In this document: in pieces, positions 54,070 through 63,968 of the stretch
Numbering within the stretch: position 1 is the first letter of the stretch
Layout of the letters: each line of letters begins with the position of its first letter
Assembly (NCBI GenBank): GCA_947493255.1
Contig: CANLQK010000001.1
Span: forward strand, 186,001 to 250,000
Direction of reading: 5' to 3'
Origin: an uncultured Paracoccaceae bacterium
GTDB lineage: Bacteria; Pseudomonadota; Alphaproteobacteria; Rhodobacterales; Rhodobacteraceae
DNA: 64,000 nt
Made by a program: the position numbers and the translations under genes
Notes under the pieces: generated by a model
Told to the model about the DNA's origin: nothing
The model's input: only the letters and a program-made list of their open reading frames with translations
Databases searched by the model: none

Positions 54070-54927
54070 ATGTCGGGCCGCAGCAGAAACACAATCTCTT
54101 ACCGTTTTGGCCTGTTCGCAGGGGTCATATCCCTTGGCTTCTTGGCGGGGTGCAGCACGTTTGATTCTCGTGCCGAAGGTGCGTTAGATAATTATTCCGC
54201 TCAGGAGATTTTTGAGCGAGGCGAATTCGAGCTCGAAAAGGGTGATGGCGACGACGCTGCATTCTACTTCGGTGAAATCGAACGCCTGTATCCTTATTCT
54301 GAATGGGCGAAACGCGCGCTGATCATGCAGGCGTTTTCCTATCACCGCGATGGGGATTACCCGAATTCACGTGCCGCTGCCCAGCGTTACATTGATTTTT
54401 ATCCAGTGGATGAAGACGCAGCATATGCGCAGTATTTGTTGGCTTTGTCTTACTATGATCAGATCGACGAAGTTGGTCGCGATCAAGGGCTTACGTTCCA
54501 AGCGTTGCAGGCGCTGCGCGTGGTGATTGAACGTTATCCTGATAGCGAATACGCACGCTCTTCTGTGTTGAAATTTGATCTCGCGTTCGACCATTTGGCC
54601 GCAAAAGAGATGGAGATCGGGCGTTATTACCTCAAACGCGACCATTTTGCTGCTTCAGTGAGCCGGTTCCGCATTGTTGTAGAAGATTTCCAAACAACGT
54701 CACATACGCCAGAGGCGCTTCACCGGCTTGTCGAGGCGTACTTGTCTTTGGGTTTGGTGAACGAGGCGCAGACAGCTGGCGCCATCCTTGGGTATAACTA
54801 CCAATCGACAGAATGGTACGCTGACAGCTACGCGTTGCTGACGGGGCAAGGGTTGGAGCCGGTGTCGATCGGGGACAATTGGTTGTCTGCCATCTATCGT
54901 CAGATGGTGCGCGGCGAATGGCTGTAA
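54070..54927 (+). CDS. bamD: outer-membrane protein assembly factor BamD
   Basis: BamD is the lipoprotein partner of BamA that helps insert beta-barrel proteins in the outer membrane. The 285 residues begin with a lipoprotein signal ending in LAGC (Cys28), then TPR-like helix pairs (YSAQEIFERGEFELEKGDGDDAAFYFGEIERLYPYSEWAKRALI, YPNSRAAAQRYIDFYP, SEYARSSV). The length and order are typical of the ComL/YfiO family. It lies between lpxC and recN, its usual neighbours in Rhodobacterales. Confidence 0.95.
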   Translation: MSGRSRNTISYRFGLFAGVISLGFLAGCSTFDSRAEGALDNYSAQEIFERGEFELEKGDGDDAAFYFGEIERLYPYSEWAKRALIMQAFSYHRDGDYPNSRAAAQRYIDFYPVDEDAAYAQYLLALSYYDQIDEVGRDQGLTFQALQALRVVIERYPDSEYARSSVLKFDLAFDHLAAKEMEIGRYYLKRDHFAASVSRFRIVVEDFQTTSHTPEALHRLVEAYLSLGLVNEAQTAGAILGYNYQSTEWYADSYALLTGQGLEPVSIGDNWLSAIYRQMVRGEWL

Positions 54928-54963
54928 GGGGCGAGGGGATGTCCCCACGCACGATTGGGTCTT

Positions 54964-56622
54964 ATGCTCCGTCATCTTGATATACGTGATATGCTCATTA
55001 TTGATCGGTTGGAATTGGCGTTCCAACCGGGGTTGAACGTGCTCACCGGTGAGACTGGCGCTGGTAAGTCTATACTGTTGGATTCACTGGGCTTTGTACT
55101 GGGGTGGCGCGGCCGCGCGGAACTTGTTCGGCAAGGCGCAGACCAAGGTGAAGTTGTTGCTGAGTTTGATTTGGCGGAAGTTCACCCTGCATGGGATGTT
55201 TTGCGTGAAGCAGGCTTTTCTTATGATGAAAGCCTTATTCTGAGGCGGATAAACACGCGCGATGGGCGTAAAACGGCGTGGATTAATGACCGGCGTGTGA
55301 GCGGTGAAATTCTGCGCAAGGTCTCGGAAACGCTTGTTGAACTGCATGGTCAACATGATGATCGCGGATTGCTAAACCCGCGCGGGCATCGGATTTTGCT
55401 GGATGATTTTGGTGGTCTATCGGCGAAACAGACGAAGGTTCGCACCGCCTGGCGCGCACTGTCAGAGGCGCAAAAAGAACTAGCAATGGCCAAGGCTAAA
55501 GTCGCCGAATTGCAAGAAGAAGAGGACTATCTGCGTCATGCGGTTTCTGAGTTTGATTCTTTGTCACCCATTGCAGGCGAGGATGCCGAACTAGATAAGC
55601 AGCGTCGCCGGATGCAGGCCGCCGAAAAGATTGGCGAAGATATTTCAAAGGCATATCAAGCGCTTGGTCTGAACGGAGCCGAAGGTATGTTGGGCGATGC
55701 ATCCCGTTGGCTCGCGGACGCGGCAGGGCAGGCTGAAGGTGCCCTTGAAGGGGCGTTGGCCGCGCTTGATCGCGCAATGACCGAGCTAAGTGACGCGCAA
55801 TCTGGCGTCGAAGCATGTATGGATGCGCTGTCATTCAATCCACATGAATTGGAACAGGTCGAAGAACGGCTTTTTGCCATTCGTGGCCTAGCCCGAAAGC
55901 ATGATGTTCTGGCAGACGAGCTGGGGCCCTTTGCAGATCAATTGCGCGAACGGCTTGTTGCGCTAGATCGTGGTGAATCTGATTTGGCGGATTTGGAGAA
56001 AGCCGTTAACTCAGCGACCGCTTCGTATGTTTCAGCTGCAGCTGATTTGACGACCGCGCGGCGCAAGGCTGCAGCCAAGTTAGACAAGGCAATGGCGAGC
56101 GAATTGGCGCCGTTAAAAATGGAACGCGCGGTATTCGTAACCGAGGTGACGGAAACCGAAGCAGGCCCAGAAGGCGTTGATTTGGTCGCGTTTACCGTTG
56201 CCACGAACCCTGGGGCACCGGCTGGGCCGATTGGTAAGATCGCATCTGGCGGTGAGTTGAGCCGGTTCTTATTGGCATTAAAGGTTTGCCTGACAGGTTC
56301 GGAATCTGGTTTGACGTTGATATTTGATGAGATTGACCGTGGTGTTGGTGGTGCAACCGCCGATGCGGTTGGTCGCCGTTTGGCGCAATTGGCAGAGCAG
56401 GGGCAGGTGTTAGTCGTTACGCACAGCCCACAAGTGGCCGCGCTTGGCGGACATCATTGGCGTGTGGAAAAACGCCAAACAAAAGACGCCACATTATCGA
56501 CGGTTGTTGGATTGGTCGATGCAGAGCGCATCGATGAAATCGCGCGGATGATAAGCGGTGACCGGATCACCGACGAAGCACGTGCTGCGGCGAAGTCATT
56601 GATTGACGGGCAATTGATTTAA
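54964..56622 (+). CDS. recN: DNA repair protein RecN
   Basis: RecN is an SMC-like ATPase that helps repair double-strand breaks. The 552 residues show the N-terminal Walker A GETGAGKS (about 29-36), a long coiled coil with central hinge, and the C-terminal signature SGGELSRFLLALKV and Walker B LTLIFDEIDRGVGG, followed by VLVVTHSPQVAA. ATG 54964 is chosen; an in-frame TTG lies three codons upstream. No LexA box is seen in the short gap after bamD. Confidence 0.95.
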   Translation: MLRHLDIRDMLIIDRLELAFQPGLNVLTGETGAGKSILLDSLGFVLGWRGRAELVRQGADQGEVVAEFDLAEVHPAWDVLREAGFSYDESLILRRINTRDGRKTAWINDRRVSGEILRKVSETLVELHGQHDDRGLLNPRGHRILLDDFGGLSAKQTKVRTAWRALSEAQKELAMAKAKVAELQEEEDYLRHAVSEFDSLSPIAGEDAELDKQRRRMQAAEKIGEDISKAYQALGLNGAEGMLGDASRWLADAAGQAEGALEGALAALDRAMTELSDAQSGVEACMDALSFNPHELEQVEERLFAIRGLARKHDVLADELGPFADQLRERLVALDRGESDLADLEKAVNSATASYVSAAADLTTARRKAAAKLDKAMASELAPLKMERAVFVTEVTETEAGPEGVDLVAFTVATNPGAPAGPIGKIASGGELSRFLLALKVCLTGSESGLTLIFDEIDRGVGGATADAVGRRLAQLAEQGQVLVVTHSPQVAALGGHHWRVEKRQTKDATLSTVVGLVDAERIDEIARMISGDRITDEARAAAKSLIDGQLI

Positions 56623-56693
56623 GATTGCAAATTAATAGACTTTGGGTGGAAACGTCGGGTCTGGGTGGCTGCAATTGTTGCGAATCTGATAGC

Positions 56694-58070
56694 CTAACCA
56701 TTGAGCCGGACCACTTTTCCAGGGTTTAGAATGTTCTGGGGGTCCATCGCCCTTTTGATCTGCGCCATCACATCCCAACCAGCGCCATGTTCTTTGGACA
56801 TGTAATCTAGTTTACCCATTCCGACACCATGCTCACCGGTGATCGTCCCCCCCAGATCAAGGGCCCGTTGCGCCATACGCGCTGACAAATCTTTCGCGGC
56901 TTTCCATTCAACAGGGTTGTTCGGATCGATCAAAAGGATTGCATGAAAATTTCCATCCCCGACATGCCCAAGGATCGGGGCTGTGATTGGCGATGCCTCT
57001 ATGTCGGATTGGGTTTCTTTCACAGCCTGCGCCAAATTTGAGATTGGAACGCAGACATCAGTAACAATTGCCGTTGCATCAGTGCGAGACGCAAGGATTG
57101 CCCAATACGCATGGTGGCGCATTTTCCAGAGCCTGTTGCGGTCTTCCGCCCGAGTGGCCCATTCGAATTCGGCACCGCCAAACTCGGTCGCAATTTCGCC
57201 GAACCGCTCTGCTTGCTCGGCAACGGCTGCGTCTGATCCGTGAAATTCTACCATCAAATGCGGGGTTTCTGGGAAGCTTGCGTTGGAATAGGCGTTCACA
57301 GCCGCAACACTTGCGGCATCCAAAAATTCGATCCGTGCCATGGGGATGCCCATGCTTGTTGTCGCGGTTACCGCCGCTACTGCGTCCTCGATTGTGTCAA
57401 ATGCGCAGGTGGCTGCACCTACAGCTTCGGGTTGGCCTTGCAGTTTCAAGGTGAGTTCGGTGATCAGCCCTAACGTTCCTTCTGACCCGACAATCAGCGC
57501 GGTTAGGTCGAAACCCGCGCTGGATTTTCGGGCACCTGAACCGGTTCGGATAATGCGCCCATCGGCCATCACGACCTCAAGCGCCAACACGTTATCGCGC
57601 ATGGTCCCGTAGCGTACGGCCGTGGTTCCACTGGCACGAGTTGAGGCCATGCCGCCAAGCGATGCATTTGCCCCAGGATCCACCGGAAAAAACAGGCCAG
57701 TCGCGCGCAGTTCGTTGTTGAGCACTTCACGTGTCATGCCCGGTTGAACTCGAACTGTCATGTCGTCCGCCTGAAGCGCAACAATGCCTGCCATATCTTT
57801 GAAATCAATCGCGATACCGCCTTGGATCGCGAGAGTATGGCCTTCTAAAGACGTTCCCGCGCCGTATCCGATCACGGGGCATAGATGTTCGGCACAAGTT
57901 TTCACAATCAAAGCAACATCGCTTGCGGTGCGTGGATAAGCGACGCCGTCTGGCGGTGTCGCCAAAAAATGTGTTTCAGATTGCCCATGCGCGTCCAAAT
58001 CTGCCTTGGACACGGATATCTGATCGCCTAACACTTGTGTAAGTGCGGTGAGTGCGGTTTCTATCGACAT
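56694..58070 (-). CDS. FAD-linked D-lactate/glycolate-type dehydrogenase
   Basis: This 458-residue flavoprotein belongs to the GlcD/LDHD group (VAO fold). The FAD-binding domain covers about 40-215 with PVIGYGAGTSLEGH, GLFFPVDPGANASLGGMASTRASGT and VVMADGRIIRTG; the C-terminal FAD-oxidase domain ends with LGHVGDGNFHAILL (His metal site), GGTITGEHGVGMGKLDY and MDPQNILNPGKV. D-lactate is a likely substrate, with electrons passed to a cytochrome or quinone. It lies convergent with recN and overlaps nothing on its start side, where the ClC gene is divergent. Confidence 0.9.
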   Translation of the reverse strand: MSIETALTALTQVLGDQISVSKADLDAHGQSETHFLATPPDGVAYPRTASDVALIVKTCAEHLCPVIGYGAGTSLEGHTLAIQGGIAIDFKDMAGIVALQADDMTVRVQPGMTREVLNNELRATGLFFPVDPGANASLGGMASTRASGTTAVRYGTMRDNVLALEVVMADGRIIRTGSGARKSSAGFDLTALIVGSEGTLGLITELTLKLQGQPEAVGAATCAFDTIEDAVAAVTATTSMGIPMARIEFLDAASVAAVNAYSNASFPETPHLMVEFHGSDAAVAEQAERFGEIATEFGGAEFEWATRAEDRNRLWKMRHHAYWAILASRTDATAIVTDVCVPISNLAQAVKETQSDIEASPITAPILGHVGDGNFHAILLIDPNNPVEWKAAKDLSARMAQRALDLGGTITGEHGVGMGKLDYMSKEHGAGWDVMAQIKRAMDPQNILNPGKVVRLNG

Positions 58071-58158
58071 GGAACCCCTTTCGGTTAGTCAAAGAACACT
58101 AGGCGATGACTGCGCGCAGGGGAAGACAGGCGCAGGGGTGCGCGGAAACGGGGCAAGG

Positions 58159-59847
58159 ATGAGCAAACCGCCAAAGGCGCCGATCAGGCAGGGCATTGAC
58201 GATATTGCATGCGCTTGTCGGGATGGTTGGACGTTGGTGCGGACCCGTGGGCCTTCACAAGTTCAGTTTTGGTTTATCGCACTTGTGATTGGTATTGCTG
58301 CCAGTTTTGCGGCGATTGCGTTCCGGTTCGGAATTGAGACCATTCAGGCCAAGATTTACGGTACGGATCATGTTGCTAACCTCTCGTCGACGATTGCGGC
58401 GTTGGATTGGTGGTGGGTTGTTATCATCCCGATTGTAGGTGGTTTGGCTGTCGGGATTATTCTTGATCGGTTTACGGATGACGGGCGGGTTCGCTCGGTT
58501 GCCGATGTGATTGAAGGCGCGGCATTGTATGAAGGGCGTGTGGAAGTCCGCAAAGGTTTTGCCTCGACCTGTGCATCGTTCATTACGCTTTCGACTGGCG
58601 GCTCGAGTGGTCGAGAGGGACCAGTGGTGCATTTGGCCGCAATTATCTCGACATATGTAAGCCGGCTCATTCGCGCAGACGGCGTTACGGGGCGGGATCT
58701 TTTGGGGTGTGCCGTTGCAGCAGCTGTGTCAGCCAGTTTTAACGCACCAATTGCTGGCGCCTTATTCGCGCTTGAAGTTGTGTTGCGGCATTTCGCCGTC
58801 CATGCGTTCGCCCCGATTGTAATCGCATCTGTCGCTGGGACGGTCATCAACAGATCGATCTATGGGGATGTGACGGAGTTCATGCTTCCGAACCAAAACA
58901 TCCTAGCGTTTTACGTAGAGTTACCCGCCTTTCTGATCCTTGGATTATGTTGTGGGCTGGTCGCTGTTGTTTTGATGCGGTCAATCTTTTGGGCCGACAA
59001 TTTGGCGACAACATTTCAGGCGAAAATAAACATGCCCCGTTATCTGCGCCCGATGGTTGCTGGTGCGTTACTTGGGGTTATTGCCATTTTCTACCCTCAT
59101 ATCATTGGGGTCGGTTACGAAACGACATCAGATGCGTTGACGGGCCGTTTGGTGTTTCACGAAGCCGTCGTCTTTGTGATTATGAAGATCGTCGCGGTCG
59201 CGATAACGATGGCGGGTCGCATGGGGGGCGGGGTCTTCTCACCTGCTTTGATGGTTGGTGCGTTAACGGGTTTGGCCTTTGGTATTGTCGCGACCGCGAT
59301 CTTTCCTGACGTATCAGGGGAGGGAACGTTATACGCGTTGGCTGGCATGGGCGCTGTCGCGGCGGCCGTGCTTGGCGCGCCGATTTCGACAACATTAATT
59401 GTTTTTGAACTGACTGGGGATTGGCAGACCGGGATCGCGGTTATGGTTTCTGTGTCGTTGTCCTCGGCTCTGGCATCGCGCCTGGTAGACCGGAGTTTTT
59501 TCTTAACACAGTTAGAACGAAGAGACGTACATTTGGCCGCGGGCCCGCAGGCCTATTTGTTAGGTACGTTCCAAGTTTCCAGTGTAATGCGTGGGGTCGA
59601 TCATCCGCGTGCGGCTGACCCCGAAACCTGTGCGAAACTTATCCAAGAAGGCACCTATGTGTTCGAAGGCAAGACCCTTGATCAAGCGATGCCCATCCTA
59701 GAGGCAACAGGATCTAATTTCATTCCAGTGGTGGCACCAGCTGCGGGTGATGGCCCACCTGAGTTACGTGGCGCGTTGTTCCAATTGGACGCATTGCGCG
59801 CCTTTAACCGCGCACTTGCCGCCACTGCCGCAGAGGAACATTCTTAG
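58159..59847 (+). CDS. ClC-family chloride channel
   Basis: The 562-residue inner-membrane protein has the ClC fold with about 17 helices and a degenerate CBS-like cytosolic tail (about 450-560). The anion pore motifs are present: STGGSSGREGP with the gating glutamate E153, GGVFSPAL and GAPISTTLIVFELTG. At the place of the inner proton glutamate of E. coli ClC, after FNAPIAGALFALE, this protein has Val (about residue 207), as in ClC channels, so it may conduct chloride rather than exchange it for protons. ATG 58159 is used; a longer frame to 58048 overlaps the divergent gene. Confidence 0.9.
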   Translation: MSKPPKAPIRQGIDDIACACRDGWTLVRTRGPSQVQFWFIALVIGIAASFAAIAFRFGIETIQAKIYGTDHVANLSSTIAALDWWWVVIIPIVGGLAVGIILDRFTDDGRVRSVADVIEGAALYEGRVEVRKGFASTCASFITLSTGGSSGREGPVVHLAAIISTYVSRLIRADGVTGRDLLGCAVAAAVSASFNAPIAGALFALEVVLRHFAVHAFAPIVIASVAGTVINRSIYGDVTEFMLPNQNILAFYVELPAFLILGLCCGLVAVVLMRSIFWADNLATTFQAKINMPRYLRPMVAGALLGVIAIFYPHIIGVGYETTSDALTGRLVFHEAVVFVIMKIVAVAITMAGRMGGGVFSPALMVGALTGLAFGIVATAIFPDVSGEGTLYALAGMGAVAAAVLGAPISTTLIVFELTGDWQTGIAVMVSVSLSSALASRLVDRSFFLTQLERRDVHLAAGPQAYLLGTFQVSSVMRGVDHPRAADPETCAKLIQEGTYVFEGKTLDQAMPILEATGSNFIPVVAPAAGDGPPELRGALFQLDALRAFNRALAATAAEEHS

Positions 59848-59852
59848 GTGGG

Positions 59853-60194
59853 CTAGAGCTTTTCGACCGCGACCTTGGATGTCACGAATGCCAAATAGTC
59901 TTTGATTTCTGCGACGTCGTCTTTTGGATTTTCATAGGACCAAGCAGCATCTTTGAAGGTGCCACTTTTTGCGATCAGGTCGAAATAGGTTGCCTGTCCT
60001 TTGTGTGGGCAGCTGGATGTGGTTTCTGAAGTATCAAAAAACGCCATCGAGATATCGCCGCGCGGGAAATAAATGACCGCTGGGTATGCACCTTCAGTGA
60101 GTTCAAGTGCCGCGTTCGTTTCGCCCAAAACGGCGCCTGCAGCCCGAACAACCCAAGTGCCTTTGGCCGGTCTAATTTTGATGTGATCTGCCAT
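59853..60194 (-). CDS. DUF427 domain protein
   Basis: This 113-residue protein matches DUF427: HIKIRPAKGTWVVRAAGAVLGET, the YFPRGDISM strand and the SCPHKGQATYFDL segment with DAAWSYENP, all signature pieces of the family. It forms a small beta-sandwich-like fold in the cytoplasm; no function is agreed. It lies five bases from the end of the ClC gene, convergent, and about 85 bases after the Xaa-Pro aminopeptidase gene on the same strand. Confidence 0.88.
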   Translation of the reverse strand: MADHIKIRPAKGTWVVRAAGAVLGETNAALELTEGAYPAVIYFPRGDISMAFFDTSETTSSCPHKGQATYFDLIAKSGTFKDAAWSYENPKDDVAEIKDYLAFVTSKVAVEKL

Positions 60195-60279
60195 GTCTTA
60201 CTATTCCCCCAAAAGTGGTTCACCCGAGACCCCAATGACCTAGGATGTGGCCAACTTCGGGCATTTGCCGAAGACGACG

Positions 60280-62064
60280 TTAAAGTGGTGCGCAGGCGGC
60301 TGTAAGCCAATCACGTGCTGCGCCCTCTAAACGTGGGCCAATTTTGTCTTCTGTAGCAGAATGGTAGTCATTAATCCAAGTGCGTTCGTCCGTTGACAGC
60401 TGCGACACATCGATCAGCCTACGGTCCAATGGGACGAAAGTGAGCGTTTCAAAATTCAGCATATCGCGATCGTCACCCCCCGATACTGCCGGTGCAGATT
60501 GCACGACGATCAGGTTTTCAATCCGAATACCGAACGCGCCTTCGCGGTAGTAACCTGGTTCGTTCGAGAGGATCATACCCGTTGCCAACGGGGTCTTCGC
60601 CCGCCTAGAAATGCCCTGCGGCCCTTCATGAACGGACAGATATGCCCCAACCCCATGACCGGTACCATGATCGTAATCTTGGCCGGCAAGCCAAAGCGGG
60701 TACCGCGCGAGAGAGTCCAAGTCGCTGCCCGCAACGCCCTTTGGGAACCGCACGCGACTGATAGCAATCATTCCTTGAAGCACGCGCGTGTAACACATGC
60801 GTTCGGATTGCCCTACAGTGCCAATCGCAATGGTCCGTGTGATGTCTGTGGTTCCATCCAAATATTGACCGCCGGAATCCACCAAGAGCAATTCGCCAGA
60901 TTTCACGGGGCGGTTGGTATCTTCGTTGACACGGTAATGGACGATTGCCCCGTTGGGGCCAGAGCCGCAGATGGTTTCGAAGGAAATATCTTTCAATGCG
61001 TTTGTGTCGCGGCGAAAGCCTTCTAATGCTGTGACGACATCAATCTCTGTAAGCGCACCCTTTGGGGCTTCGCTGTCCAGCCACGCCAAAAAACGCACCA
61101 TCGCCGCACCGTCGCGTAAATGGGCTTCGCGGCTGCCCGCAATCTCGGCACTGGTTTTCCGCGCCTTTGGCAAAACACACGGATCTTGCCCTGTCGCCGT
61201 GCTGACGTCGGCCAAAGCCTGTTTCACGGTGAATGGCGTACGGTCAGGATCTAGGCGCAGTGGGCTCGGCAGTGTCGTTAGAACATCAAGCATCTGTGCG
61301 GCTGAATGAACCGAAATATCGGGGCCAAGTTCAACGTTCGCAGCCTGATCTGGGTCGCAAAATAATTCAACAGAGCCATCATCCCGCAGTACAGCCATGG
61401 CGTGGGGGACGGGATTGCGCGGGATGTCTGTTCCGCGCAGGTTTAACAGCCATGCAACACTATCTGGCGAAGCTATGAACGCGCCACTTTGCCCTGCAGC
61501 ACGTAAATCAGCAGCCAAGCGTGCCCTTTTGTCACCCGATGTTTCACCAGCCATTTCATCAGGGTAGCTGGTAAACGGCGCAGAAGGTGGGGCAGGGCGG
61601 TCGAACCAGACGTCATCAATCAGGTTGCTTACCGGTATCAGCGCATTATCGGTTCCGGCCAACCCTTTTTCCAAGGCTTCTACTTGAGAAATCGTATGTA
61701 GCCACGGGTCGAAACCAATTCGACCGCTGCTGCAATTGTCGCGCAACCATTGGGGCAACTGGGTTTCGGGCCAATGGACTGGTGTAAAGACATTTGCAAT
61801 CTGTGCGCGCACCTGAACACGGTAACGTCCATCAATGAAAACACCTGCCAGATTGGGAAGGACACAGGCGAAACCGGCCGACCCAGTGAACCCTGTCAAC
61901 CACGCCAAACGGTCATCGCACGGGGCAACGTATTCGCCCTGAAAACGGTCTGCACGTGGAACAATAAATCCGTTCAACCCTTGTTGGTTCATTTCAGCGC
62001 GCAGCGCATCAAGCCGCGACGGCCCTTTTTCAGGAGAAGAAGCAACTTCAAATGTTTGGAACAT
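60280..62064 (-). CDS. Xaa-Pro aminopeptidase (M24B)
   Basis: This 594-residue enzyme removes an N-terminal residue next to proline, using two metal ions. It has two creatinase-like N-terminal domains (RADRFQGEYVAPCDDRLAWLTGFTGSAG and FIDGRYRVQVR) and a C-terminal pita-bread domain with the metal ligands in LLVDSGGQYLDGTTDITRT (two Asp), GTGHGVGAYLSVHEGPQ (His), ILSNEPGYY (Glu) and GIRIENL (Glu). Length and order match the long APP1-like cytoplasmic form. It begins 26 bases after cobT on the same strand. Confidence 0.94.
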   Translation of the reverse strand: MFQTFEVASSPEKGPSRLDALRAEMNQQGLNGFIVPRADRFQGEYVAPCDDRLAWLTGFTGSAGFACVLPNLAGVFIDGRYRVQVRAQIANVFTPVHWPETQLPQWLRDNCSSGRIGFDPWLHTISQVEALEKGLAGTDNALIPVSNLIDDVWFDRPAPPSAPFTSYPDEMAGETSGDKRARLAADLRAAGQSGAFIASPDSVAWLLNLRGTDIPRNPVPHAMAVLRDDGSVELFCDPDQAANVELGPDISVHSAAQMLDVLTTLPSPLRLDPDRTPFTVKQALADVSTATGQDPCVLPKARKTSAEIAGSREAHLRDGAAMVRFLAWLDSEAPKGALTEIDVVTALEGFRRDTNALKDISFETICGSGPNGAIVHYRVNEDTNRPVKSGELLLVDSGGQYLDGTTDITRTIAIGTVGQSERMCYTRVLQGMIAISRVRFPKGVAGSDLDSLARYPLWLAGQDYDHGTGHGVGAYLSVHEGPQGISRRAKTPLATGMILSNEPGYYREGAFGIRIENLIVVQSAPAVSGGDDRDMLNFETLTFVPLDRRLIDVSQLSTDERTWINDYHSATEDKIGPRLEGAARDWLTAACAPL

Positions 62065-62090
62065 CGGACAAACCTGTCATTAAATCTGGG

Positions 62091-63968
62091 TCAGCTTGCT
62101 TTACGCATGCCCAAAACTCGGGCCCGTTTGCGCGGATCGCTGTCAAACAGGCTGGCCAATTGTTCGGTCATTGCACCGGCCAGTTGTTCCACATCTGTGA
62201 TCGTAACAGCGCGGTCATAATACCGCGTCACGTCGTGGCCGATACCAATCGCAATCAATTCAACGGCTTTTCGTTTTTCGACCATGGCGATCACATCGCG
62301 CAAGTGCTTTTCAAGGTAGTTTGCCGGGTTCACCGACAGTGTTGAATCGTCCACCGGTGCGCCGTCGGAAATAACCATCAGTACTTTGCGCGCCTCGGGG
62401 CGGGCAGTGATACGACGGTGGGCCCATTCCAGTGCCTCTCCATCGATATTTTCTTTCAACAGGCCTTCTTTCATCATCAGGCCAAGGTTGTCGCGTGACC
62501 GGCGCCATGGGGCGTCCGCACCCTTATAGATGATATGACGCAGGTCATTCAGGCGACCAGGTTGCAAAGGCCGCCCCTCGGCAAGCCAGTTTTCACGGCT
62601 TAAGCCGCCTTTCCAAGCCTTTGTTGTAAAACCTAGAATTTCGACTTTGACCGAACACCGTTCCAAAGTTCGCGCCAAAACGTCAGCACAGATTGCTGCA
62701 ATTGAAATAGGGCGACCCCGCATGGAACCGGAGTTATCCAACAACAACGTCACGCAGGTATCGCGGAATTCGGTGTCTTGTTCGACTTTGAACGATAAAG
62801 GGGTCGTAGGGTTGGCCACGACACGCGCCAATCGGCCAGCGTCCAAAATACCTTCTTCTTGGTCAAACGACCACGACCGGTTTTGCTGCGCCTGCAGGCG
62901 ACGTTGCAGTTTATTCGCCAAGCGCGAGACGGCGCCTTTAAGGGGCTCTAATTGCTGATCCAGATAGGCCCGCAGCCGTTCCAACTCGGCAGGTTCGGCT
63001 AGGTCTTCAGCGCCAATCTCTTCGTCGAACTCGGTTGAATAGACCACATAATTGGGGTCCGCATCAGAAACAGGCTGAGGGGCGGGGGGCTCCATCGGAG
63101 CATCGCCTTCGGGCATTTCGGCCTCTTCGGCCATTTCACTTTCGGCACTGTCATCCATAGACACCTGTGCTTCGGCGGCATCCTGTTGTTCTTCTTGGGA
63201 CTGTTCAGGGGTGCCTTCAGTTTCTTCTTCGTCACCGTCATCATCATCGCCGGCGCTATCGGGCTCCTGATCTTCCTCTTCGTCCGGTGTCGCGCTTTCT
63301 TCGTCTTCGGCTAAATCATCCGGGTCTTCGCCCAGCTGATCGCCGTACCCCATGTCTTGTATGATTTGGCGGGCAAATCGGGCAAAGGCGGCCTGATCTT
63401 CTAGCGCATCTTCCAAGGCATCCAATGTGCCGCCGCAATTATCTTCGATAAAGCCGCGCCATAAATCCATAACGTTTGCAGCACCTTTGGGCAGGTCGCG
63501 TCCGGTCGCCAAGTGACGGATCAAATAACCTGCTGCTGTGGCGAGCGGTGCCTCAGAAGCCTGTTGAATTTGGTCATAGCCTTTACGCAGGGCTTCGTTC
63601 CCGATCTTGGCATCAATGTTGCCGGCCGTGCCTGGCATGTGCCGTGCGCCAACGGCCTCAACCCGTGCATTTTCCATCGCTGTGTACAGATCCTGCGCCA
63701 TCTGGCCTTTGGGCATGTATTTTGCAGCGACAGCGGCATCGTGAAATTTGTGTTGCAAGGCAAAAGCATCTGCCGTCCCGCGGGCGATCAACACCTCTTC
63801 GCGGGTCATGCGGCGGCTGACCTGAGGCAAGCGCACGGTTTCTTGTGTGGCGCCGGGGGGATCCACAGTAAACGTCACCGACAATTCCGGGTCATCTGCC
63901 ATCACTTTGGTGGCTTCGGCCAATGCTTTCTTAAACGGATCAGCAGGGTTGTCAGACGGCTTGTTCAT
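62091..63968 (-). CDS. cobT: aerobic cobaltochelatase subunit CobT
   Basis: CobT works with CobS and CobN to insert cobalt into hydrogenobyrinic acid a,c-diamide, the late step of aerobic vitamin B12 synthesis. The 625 residues have an N-terminal helical domain, a very acidic linker over about 214-297, and a C-terminal von Willebrand A-type domain with the MIDAS motif DNSGS (411-415). CobT and CobS form the AAA-type ATPase complex. The start and the 32 bases before the window end suggest that cobS lies just upstream on the minus strand outside the window. Confidence 0.95.
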   Translation of the reverse strand: MNKPSDNPADPFKKALAEATKVMADDPELSVTFTVDPPGATQETVRLPQVSRRMTREEVLIARGTADAFALQHKFHDAAVAAKYMPKGQMAQDLYTAMENARVEAVGARHMPGTAGNIDAKIGNEALRKGYDQIQQASEAPLATAAGYLIRHLATGRDLPKGAANVMDLWRGFIEDNCGGTLDALEDALEDQAAFARFARQIIQDMGYGDQLGEDPDDLAEDEESATPDEEEDQEPDSAGDDDDGDEEETEGTPEQSQEEQQDAAEAQVSMDDSAESEMAEEAEMPEGDAPMEPPAPQPVSDADPNYVVYSTEFDEEIGAEDLAEPAELERLRAYLDQQLEPLKGAVSRLANKLQRRLQAQQNRSWSFDQEEGILDAGRLARVVANPTTPLSFKVEQDTEFRDTCVTLLLDNSGSMRGRPISIAAICADVLARTLERCSVKVEILGFTTKAWKGGLSRENWLAEGRPLQPGRLNDLRHIIYKGADAPWRRSRDNLGLMMKEGLLKENIDGEALEWAHRRITARPEARKVLMVISDGAPVDDSTLSVNPANYLEKHLRDVIAMVEKRKAVELIAIGIGHDVTRYYDRAVTITDVEQLAGAMTEQLASLFDSDPRKRARVLGMRKAS

